DNA of 10,684 bases from Candidatus Latescibacterota bacterium (GTDB lineage: Bacteria > Latescibacterota > 4484-107). The notes beneath the pieces were generated by a model. It saw nothing but the letters and a program-made list of their open reading frames with translations, searched no databases and had not been told where the DNA came from. This document shows positions 6,896 through 10,684 of this stretch, one piece after another. The stretch spans positions 1 through 10,684 of the forward strand of contig JAUWMS010000036.1 of assembly GCA_030613045.1 (NCBI GenBank), read 5' to 3'. How positions within the stretch are numbered: the first letter of the stretch is position 1; every line of letters starts with the position of its first letter. The position numbers and the translations under genes are program-made.

Positions 6896-7831
6896 ATGCC
6901 TATCCCGCTTCCGATAGATTTGAAAGGGATCAAGCCGATTCCCATTGCCCGGCGGACGAATAAGGTCCGGGTGGCGGATTTCGCCCACGCGCCGAAACCC
7001 GATGCGTCCTTCTCGGATTTTCTCGCCTCGCTTCCGAACGTGACTGTGGGAAAAGACTTCACGGAGTTCGTGGCACACGTGGTCTCGGCCGCTTCTGCCC
7101 ATCGGACCGTCGCAATCGGCATCGGAGGGCACGTGATCAAGTGCGGCCTTGCTCCGGTGCTCATAGACCTGATGGAGCGCGGCATCCTCACCTCGGTGGC
7201 CATGAACGGAGCCACCGCCATCCACGACACGGAGATTGCGATGATCGGCGAGACCTCCGAGGACGTGGCCACCAACTTAGAGGACGGGACCTTCGGAATG
7301 GCCGGGGAGACCGCGGATTTCATCAACCACGCCGTCCGACAAAACGAAGGATACGGGAACGCGCTCGGGCGGGCGATCGCGCAGGCGGATTTTCCCTTCA
7401 AAGAAAAGAGCGTCTTATACCACGCGGATCGCCTGAAACTCCCGGCCACCGTGCACGTGGCTCTCGGTACGGACATCGTGCACCAGCATCCCAGCGCGGA
7501 CGGGGCGGCCATCGGAAGCGCCTCGCTGACGGATTTCCGAATTTTCTGCTCCGTCGTCTCCGGCCTGGAAGGCGGGGTCTTCATCAACTTCGGCTCGGCG
7601 CTGATCATCCCGGAGGTTTTTCTGAAAGCCCTGACCGTGGCGCGCAATCTGGGACATACGGTGGAGCGTTTCGTCACGGCTAATTTCGATATGATCCGCC
7701 ACTACCGGCCTCAGGTGAACATCGTGGCTCGACCCACGTCCACCGGGGGGAAGGGATATTATTTCGTGGGGTGTCATGAGATTATGATTCCGCTGTTGGC
7801 GCAGGCGGTTTTGGTGAGTGGTGATTGGTGA
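6896..7831 (+). CDS. Deoxyhypusine-synthase-like protein of unknown function
   Basis: A 311-residue protein. Residues 72-117 (AIGIGGHVIKCG, LMERGILTSVAMNGATAIHD) follow the pattern of the deoxyhypusine synthase/homospermidine-synthase-like fold, where a GLxxxL region and a VDxxVTTGAxxxHD strand build the NAD site. GETSEDV (118-124) and FGMAGET (133-139) come next, and GGVFINFGSALIIPEVFLK (226-244) sits where true DHS has a GGG-x-x-K catalytic lysine block; that lysine is not seen. Bacteria lack eIF5A, so a DHS reaction is not expected anyway. The start follows AAGGAG (6883-6888) by 7 nt. The last five residues (VSGDW) are encoded by a heptamer repeat, so the original C-terminus may have been altered. 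It lies 31 bp before the heptose kinase gene and is probably co-transcribed with it, which hints at sugar-nucleotide or envelope metabolism. Family assignment is by eye. Confidence 0.6.
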   Translation: MPIPLPIDLKGIKPIPIARRTNKVRVADFAHAPKPDASFSDFLASLPNVTVGKDFTEFVAHVVSAASAHRTVAIGIGGHVIKCGLAPVLIDLMERGILTSVAMNGATAIHDTEIAMIGETSEDVATNLEDGTFGMAGETADFINHAVRQNEGYGNALGRAIAQADFPFKEKSVLYHADRLKLPATVHVALGTDIVHQHPSADGAAIGSASLTDFRIFCSVVSGLEGGVFINFGSALIIPEVFLKALTVARNLGHTVERFVTANFDMIRHYRPQVNIVARPTSTGGKGYYFVGCHEIMIPLLAQAVLVSGDW

Positions 7832-7840
7832 TTGGTGGGC
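7813..7840. repeat. GGTGATT heptamer tract overlapping the DHS-like gene's 3' end
   Basis: Units GGTGAGT, GGTGATT, GGTGATT, GGTGGGC (7813-7840) follow with period 7. Reading through them gives VSGDW and then the stop TGA (7829-7831) in the third unit. It is closely similar to the tract at 6779. Confidence 0.75.
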
Positions 7841-7862
7841 ACGCAACACGAGAGGAAATAGG

Positions 7863-8876
7863 ATGATGGCTAGATCTGAGAACCTGCTGTCCAAAAAGGA
7901 AGCTGAGCGCATCCTGTCTGCGTTCGGGGGAAAGACGGTGCTGGTGGTGGGAGATCTGATGCTGGATAAGTATATCCGGGGACAGGTGGAGCGCATCTCG
8001 CCGGAGGCGCCGGTGCCCGTGGTCCGGGTGATCTCCGAATCCTTTTCGCCCGGAGGCGCGGCGAACGTGGTGAGCAATATCTGTGCATTGGGAGCAAAAA
8101 CCCTTGTGGTGGGACGGATCGGGGGGGATGCGGAAGGGGAGATGCTAACGAAACTGCTCCGAAAGGAATCCACCGATGTGTCGGGGATCGTGCGGGACCG
8201 GACACTTCCGACGGGTCTGAAGACGCGGATCATCGCACATCACCAGCACGTGGTCCGGGTGGATCGCGAAAAAATCAGGGCGATGGACGGCCCGGTACTG
8301 GAGGAGGCGCTGTGTCGGGTGGAGGCGCACATTTCGGATGTGGCTGGTGTGGTCGTATCGGATTACGGAAAAGGGATGATCACGCCTGCATTGGTGCAGC
8401 GGATCGTTTCGATGGCCCGGTCGCACGGAAAGCCGCTAATGCTCGATCCCAAATCCCGGGATTTTGGGATGTATCGGGGAGTTAGTTGCATTACGCCCAA
8501 CCAGAAAGAGGCCGGGGAAGCCTGCGGCATGAAGATCGAGACCGACGAGGATGCGGTCGCATGCGGGCAACGGATATTGGATCAGGTGGAAGCGGAGTGC
8601 GTGCTGATCACGCGGGGAGAACAGGGCATGAGCGTGTTCGAGCGCAACGGCGAAGTCACGCACATCCCCACGCACGCGCAGGAGGTGTACGACGTGTCGG
8701 GCGCGGGCGATACGGTGGTGGGAACCTTTTCGCTCGCGATCTGTGCGGGCGCCTCGTGGAAAACGGCGGCCTATCTGTCAAACGTGGCGGCCGGCGTGGT
8801 GGTCGGCAAAGTGGGTACGGCCACGGCGTCCATGGAGGAAATTCTCCGTCGGCGCGGTGAGATCGCGGACGCATGA
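7863..8876 (+). CDS. hldE: D-glycero-beta-D-manno-heptose-7-phosphate kinase
   Basis: A PfkB-family kinase that phosphorylates C1 of D-glycero-D-manno-heptose 7-phosphate with ATP, a step towards ADP-heptose for the LPS inner core. The 337-residue product shows the RfaE1 signature VVGDLMLDKYIRG, then ISPEAPVPVV, GGAANVVSNICALGA, GLKTRIIA with QHVVRVDRE, VSDYGKGM, DPKSRDFGMYRG, TPNQKEA and the catalytic DVSGAGDT with base D283 (anion hole 280-283). It is a kinase-only protein, close to the length of RfaE1 alone; the RfaE2 nucleotidyltransferase is not fused and not in the window, so it matches the HldA-type split arrangement. The ATG at 7863 (or 7866) is chosen over a GTG at 7818, which lies in a heptamer repeat; AGAGGA (7851-7856) precedes it. 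Alternative names are rfaE1 and hldA. Confidence 0.9.
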   Translation: MMARSENLLSKKEAERILSAFGGKTVLVVGDLMLDKYIRGQVERISPEAPVPVVRVISESFSPGGAANVVSNICALGAKTLVVGRIGGDAEGEMLTKLLRKESTDVSGIVRDRTLPTGLKTRIIAHHQHVVRVDREKIRAMDGPVLEEALCRVEAHISDVAGVVVSDYGKGMITPALVQRIVSMARSHGKPLMLDPKSRDFGMYRGVSCITPNQKEAGEACGMKIETDEDAVACGQRILDQVEAECVLITRGEQGMSVFERNGEVTHIPTHAQEVYDVSGAGDTVVGTFSLAICAGASWKTAAYLSNVAAGVVVGKVGTATASMEEILRRRGEIADA

Positions 8877-8947
8877 GGAGGGGGCAAGGCGTGTCCGACC
8901 TATTCAGGATCGAGGATTAAATATCCCTCCGATTTCGTTCCCAAAGG

Positions 8948-8971
8948 CGCAAAGGCTCAGAGGCACAAAGA
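8948..8971 (-). repeat. TTTGCG-type imperfect short repeat, copy 2 (inverse)
   Basis: Read on the minus strand this gives units beginning CTTTGTGCCTCT and CTTTGCGCCTTT, similar to copy 1 at 2826-2876. It starts about 60 bp after the heptose kinase stop codon, at the left edge of the repeat island. Confidence 0.45.
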
Positions 8972-9032
8972 ACTTCTCCGTCTTCGTGGTTTGATGTCTC
9001 CAGTTAGAAAGGATAGAGGAAACATTTATTTT

Positions 9033-9063
9033 GTTTGATCCGTGAAAATACGTTTGATCCGTG
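9033..9063. repeat. 12-nt direct repeat GTTTGATCCGTG, two copies
   Basis: Exact copies at 9033-9044 and 9052-9063, separated by 7 nt. The GTG at the end of the first copy is the only start for the small ORF 9042-9239. Confidence 0.6.
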
Positions 9064-9239
9064 TCCCACTGCTTTTGGGCTTTGTTTGCAGCGTTCCAGG
9101 TTGGTTCGGAATTTTGGTATCCCGGACCCACACCCTGGATTATTCACAAGTCCTGGATGATGCGCACCGGCTTCAGGCTGTTCTCAAAAAACAGCGTTTT
9201 GAAACCGAAAATCCAAAACACTTTGCCGCACAAGAGTAA
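9042..9239 (+). other. Small ORF of doubtful coding value (65 codons)
   Basis: The GTG-started frame encodes a basic N-terminus, a hydrophobic stretch of about 20 residues (roughly 8-27) and then YSQVLDDAHRLQAVL, the translation of copy 1 of the 46-nt repeat. The profile could pass for a signal peptide with a short mature part, but no ribosome-binding site lies at the right distance and no family is recognised. A decayed gene or chance frame is more likely. Confidence 0.2.
9140..9185 (+). repeat. 46-nt direct repeat, copy 1
   Basis: Matches 9489-9534 with only three mismatches over 46 nt. In the shared frame both copies translate to YSQVLDDAHR(L/I)QAVL; two differences are silent and one is Leu to Ile. 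On the opposite strand each copy ends an open frame in IIQDL-stop. The pair brackets the GTCCC/GGGAC elements. Confidence 0.85.
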
Positions 9240-9280
9240 AAGAGAATTGTGGACAAATTTGTGAATCATGTAGGGTAGGT

Positions 9281-9352
9281 GTCCCGTCAGGGACAGGATA
9301 TTTGTAGCATTCGAAATAGCCGATAACCCTCCCCAAGTCCCGTGAGGGACGA
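9281..9352 (+). repeat. Bipartite GTCCC/GGGAC REP-like element, copy A
   Basis: Two hairpin units, GTCCCGTCAGGGAC (9281-9294) and GTCCCGTGAGGGAC (9337-9350), are joined by a linker that begins AGGATATTTGTAGCA. Copy B carries the same layout on the other strand. The arrangement resembles bacterial interspersed mosaic or REP-doublet elements. Confidence 0.7.
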
Positions 9353-9413
9353 AATATACACGGCCAACACATCATGACCAAAGGCGCATTCGGAAGGATA
9401 TTGGATACATGTC

Positions 9414-9478
9414 TCGTCCCTACGGGACTGGGAAATGTTTTTTTTGTTTTGCTATAACTATTTTGTCCCTAACGGGAC
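9414..9478 (-). repeat. Bipartite GTCCC/GGGAC REP-like element, copy B (inverted)
   Basis: GTCCCTACGGGAC (9416-9428) and GTCCCTAACGGGAC (9465-9478). Read on the minus strand, the order is GTCCCGTTAGGGACAAAATAG, a linker containing TTATAGCA, then CCCAGTCCCGTAGGGACGA, which parallels copy A unit by unit. A and B are thus diverged inverted copies of one element, about 60 bp apart. Confidence 0.7.
9450..9458 (+). promoter_or_regulatory. Possible extended -10 promoter for the UVR-motif gene
   Basis: TGC followed by TATAAC (9453-9458) resembles an extended -10 element; there is no acceptable -35 box at 9430-9435. It lies inside repeat copy B. If used, the leader would be about 170 nt. Weak prediction. 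Confidence 0.22.
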
Positions 9479-9488
9479 AGAACTTGGC

Positions 9489-9534
9489 TTATTCACAAGT
9501 CTTGGATGATGCACACCGGATTCAGGCTGTTCTC
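9489..9534 (+). repeat. 46-nt direct repeat, copy 2
   Basis: Second copy of the repeat at 9140-9185, in the same orientation, lying immediately after REP-like copy B and 100 bp before the UVR-motif gene. It falls in an open frame that joins the UVR gene upstream, but that extension is not considered coding. Confidence 0.85.
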
Positions 9535-9572
9535 CCTTGTCCCTTTGTGCCTCTTCGGTTCTTCGTTACAGC
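9535..9572 (+). repeat. TTTGCG-type imperfect short repeat, copy 3
   Basis: CCCTTTGTGCCTCTTCGG shares CTTTGTGCCTCT with the minus-strand reading of copy 2. It directly follows copy 2 of the 46-nt repeat, in the spacer before the UVR-motif gene. Confidence 0.4.
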
Positions 9573-9633
9573 TTGCCGCGCTGCGTTCTCCCCAGTTCAA
9601 TCAAATTTTAAATCCGCAAAAAAAGGAAGCCTC

Positions 9634-10380
9634 ATGAAAGACATTCGTGACATCATTGAAGGATGGGAGTTTGTGCCGGATCGGGTGAATGTTCGCAAGA
9701 TCATCGGAGACGACGGCAGGCCGAAGATTCAGATGCGCCTGGATCTGGGGCTTATTCAGATGGAGGAGACCGGCCGGCCGGACGGACAGCGGCCTTACGG
9801 GAGGGAGTCGCTATTGGATTACTATCTCGGTTTGCTGCAGGAGCACAAAGCGAAGTACCCGTCGGATACGGAATTCCGGCTGGATCGGGAGGATTGCGCG
9901 GCCTTAAATGGGGAGACCATGCAGTTTTATCAGCGACGGATCTGTTTTTTTCAACTGGGCGAATACGAGGCGATGGCGCGGGATGCCGGTCACAATTTAC
10001 ACGTGATGGATCTGATCCGGGATTATGCGGAAGATGAGGAGGATCGGGCCGCGTCGGAGCAATTCCGGCCGTTTGTGCTGATGCACTGGACCCAGGCCCG
10101 GGCGCTGCAAAAGTTGAAAAGAAAGGACTATGATGAAGCGCTGGCGCGGATCGAGGAGGGCGTGGAGGCGATCAGGACCTTTCTCGAACAGCACCATCGA
10201 GACGAAATGACCGAGGATCCGGGCGAGATCCAGTTCCTGAAAAGCTGGTCCGAGGAGATCCGCGAGCGCAAACCACTGAGCCGGAAAGAACGTCTGGAGA
10301 AGCAGTTAAACGAAGCCGTGGCAAGAGAGCACTATGAACAGGCGGTCCTGCTGCGGGATCGGCTGAAGCATCTGCAATGA
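9634..10380 (+). CDS. UVR-motif (UvrB/UvrC C-terminal motif) protein with TPR-like helices
   Basis: A 248-residue protein that is neither UvrB nor UvrC. Residues 217-248 (RKERLEKQLNEAVAREHYE then QAVLLRDRL) form a UVR motif, the helical hairpin through which UvrB and UvrC interact and which also occurs in other proteins such as McsA and ClpC. The N-terminal part (1-70) carries VRKIIGDDGRPKIQMRLD and LGLIQMEETGRPDGQRPYG, a charged block that looks strongly conserved but has no domain name I can give. Helices at about 100-128 and 145-180 resemble tetratricopeptide repeats. The ATG at 9634 follows AAGGAAG (9623-9629) and is preferred over an in-frame ATG at 9409 located in repeats. No signal peptide, so cytoplasmic. 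A dehydrogenase gene follows after 21 bp, probably in the same transcript. A protein-interaction role is inferred; the partner is unknown. Confidence 0.75.
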   Translation: MKDIRDIIEGWEFVPDRVNVRKIIGDDGRPKIQMRLDLGLIQMEETGRPDGQRPYGRESLLDYYLGLLQEHKAKYPSDTEFRLDREDCAALNGETMQFYQRRICFFQLGEYEAMARDAGHNLHVMDLIRDYAEDEEDRAASEQFRPFVLMHWTQARALQKLKRKDYDEALARIEEGVEAIRTFLEQHHRDEMTEDPGEIQFLKSWSEEIRERKPLSRKERLEKQLNEAVAREHYEQAVLLRDRLKHLQ

Positions 10381-10401
10381 ACTATCATCAGGGAGAGACC
10401 C

Positions 10402-10684
10402 ATGACCAAGCCCAAGGTGCTGTATATTCCGATTCAGAGTCATACGGATCGGGTGTTTCGACCGGAGATGTTCGAGCAGTTTCGGGAGCGATTCGAAGTG
10501 ACGATCAACGAGGGGGACGAGAACTATACGACCGACGAGGTGGCGGAGCGCATTGGCGGATTCGATGCGCTCGTGACCGGATGGGGATCGCCCCAGCTGA
10601 GCGCAAAAGTCTTTGAGCGTGCGGACCGGCTGAAAATCGTGGCGCATTCGGCGGGATCGGTAAAGGGATTGTGCCCGAAGGAGG
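10402..10684 (+). CDS. D-2-hydroxyacid dehydrogenase, N-terminal part (cut by window edge)
   Basis: Ninety-four codons open to the edge. The sequence starts KPKVLYIPIQ, has FDALVTGWGSPQLS (about 54-67) and then ADRLKIVAHSAGSVKGL (about 75-91), the pattern of the substrate-binding lobe of the D-isomer-specific 2-hydroxyacid dehydrogenases (SerA, glycerate and formate dehydrogenase group), where a G-x-G-x-x-K/R-type loop binds the carboxylate. These NAD(P)-dependent enzymes reduce 2-keto acids or oxidise 2-hydroxy acids. The Rossmann domain and catalytic Arg-Glu-His lie beyond the window, so substrate and completeness are unknown. GGGAGA (10391-10396) is the likely ribosome-binding site. The 21-bp gap to the UVR gene suggests co-transcription. 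Confidence 0.75.
   Translation, partial: MTKPKVLYIPIQSHTDRVFRPEMFEQFRERFEVTINEGDENYTTDEVAERIGGFDALVTGWGSPQLSAKVFERADRLKIVAHSAGSVKGLCPKE

Larger units (their letters stand above)
8877..9633. other. Long intergenic repeat island, no convincing gene
   Basis: A 757-bp stretch more AT-rich than its surroundings. In order it holds a TTTGCG-type repeat in inverse orientation, a 12-nt direct repeat, copy 1 of a 46-nt repeat, a GTCCC/GGGAC doublet, its inverted partner, copy 2 of the 46-nt repeat and a third TTTGCG-type stretch. Open frames through it carry hydrophobic low-complexity segments but no recognisable domain. It looks like a place where small repeats have gathered between two transcription units. 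Confidence 0.65.

Noticed and set aside
6349..7677. Minus-strand ORF of 442 codons across URO-D and the DHS-like gene
   Set aside because: Spans two plus-strand genes and translates the heptamer tract as low-complexity sequence.
7818..7862. GTG start at 7818 for the heptose kinase
   Set aside because: Lies in the heptamer tract and overlaps the previous gene; ATG 7863 has AGAGGA before it and fits RfaE1 length.
9177..9200. GCTGTT/AACAGC hairpin followed by GTTTT as a terminator
   Set aside because: Short stem, poor T-run and 300 bp after the nearest stop codon, so support is too weak to annotate.
9409..9633. Upstream extension of the UVR-motif ORF, with a hydrophobic segment
   Set aside because: Made of REP-like copy B, the 46-nt repeat and a TTTGCG-type stretch; the conserved protein begins at 9634 behind a good ribosome-binding site.

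Overview
The window looks like a chromosomal segment of an uncultured, GC-rich, Gram-negative-type bacterium. The heptose kinase gene hldE/rfaE1 implies lipopolysaccharide-type heptose and so an outer membrane. The mix of a glycoside hydrolase, a TIM-barrel sugar isomerase, altronate dehydratase, a URO-D-like methyltransferase-type protein and a 2-hydroxyacid dehydrogenase resembles carbohydrate-degrading candidate phyla such as Poribacteria or Latescibacteria; this placement is a guess from gene content. No rRNA, tRNA, CRISPR array or complete transposase is visible.

Layout. Bases 1-437 (minus strand) are the 5' part of tilS, a tRNA-lysidine synthase cut by the window edge. A divergent spacer (438-782) holds a near-consensus promoter for tilS, a 33-nt palindrome, a tandem 7-mer array and a long heptamer-built hairpin. 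Plus-strand genes follow: a GH2 glycoside hydrolase (783-2558); a xylose-isomerase-like sugar isomerase/epimerase (2906-3733); a 50-codon remnant of a PHP phosphoesterase C-terminus (3727-3879) overlapping its neighbours at both ends; a UxaA altronate dehydratase (3876-5411); a URO-D superfamily protein (5686-6783); a deoxyhypusine-synthase-like protein lacking the usual lysine (6896-7831); the heptose-7-phosphate kinase (7863-8876); a protein with a C-terminal UVR motif (9634-10380); and the start of a D-2-hydroxyacid dehydrogenase (10402 to the edge).

How the genes may work together. GH2, isomerase and altronate dehydratase could form a uronate or aldonate utilisation set: release of a sugar from a glycan, isomerisation, then dehydration to a 2-keto-3-deoxy acid. 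The intergenic promoter and terminator signals suggest several transcription units, not one operon. The DHS-like gene and hldE kinase lie 31 bp apart and are probably co-transcribed, as are the UVR protein and the dehydrogenase (21 bp).

The most unusual aspect is the density of small repeats between genes: three heptamer tracts, two of which contain the stop codon of the preceding gene; an inverted pair of a bipartite GTCCC/GGGAC element; a 46-nt direct repeat flanking that pair; two alternative hairpin clusters; and three scattered TTTGCG-type repeats. They suggest a genome rich in REP- or MITE-like small repeats that tolerate insertion right up to gene ends. No clearly new multi-gene system can be shown from this window alone; the best candidates for follow-up are the DHS-like/hldE pair, the PHP remnant and the repeat families.
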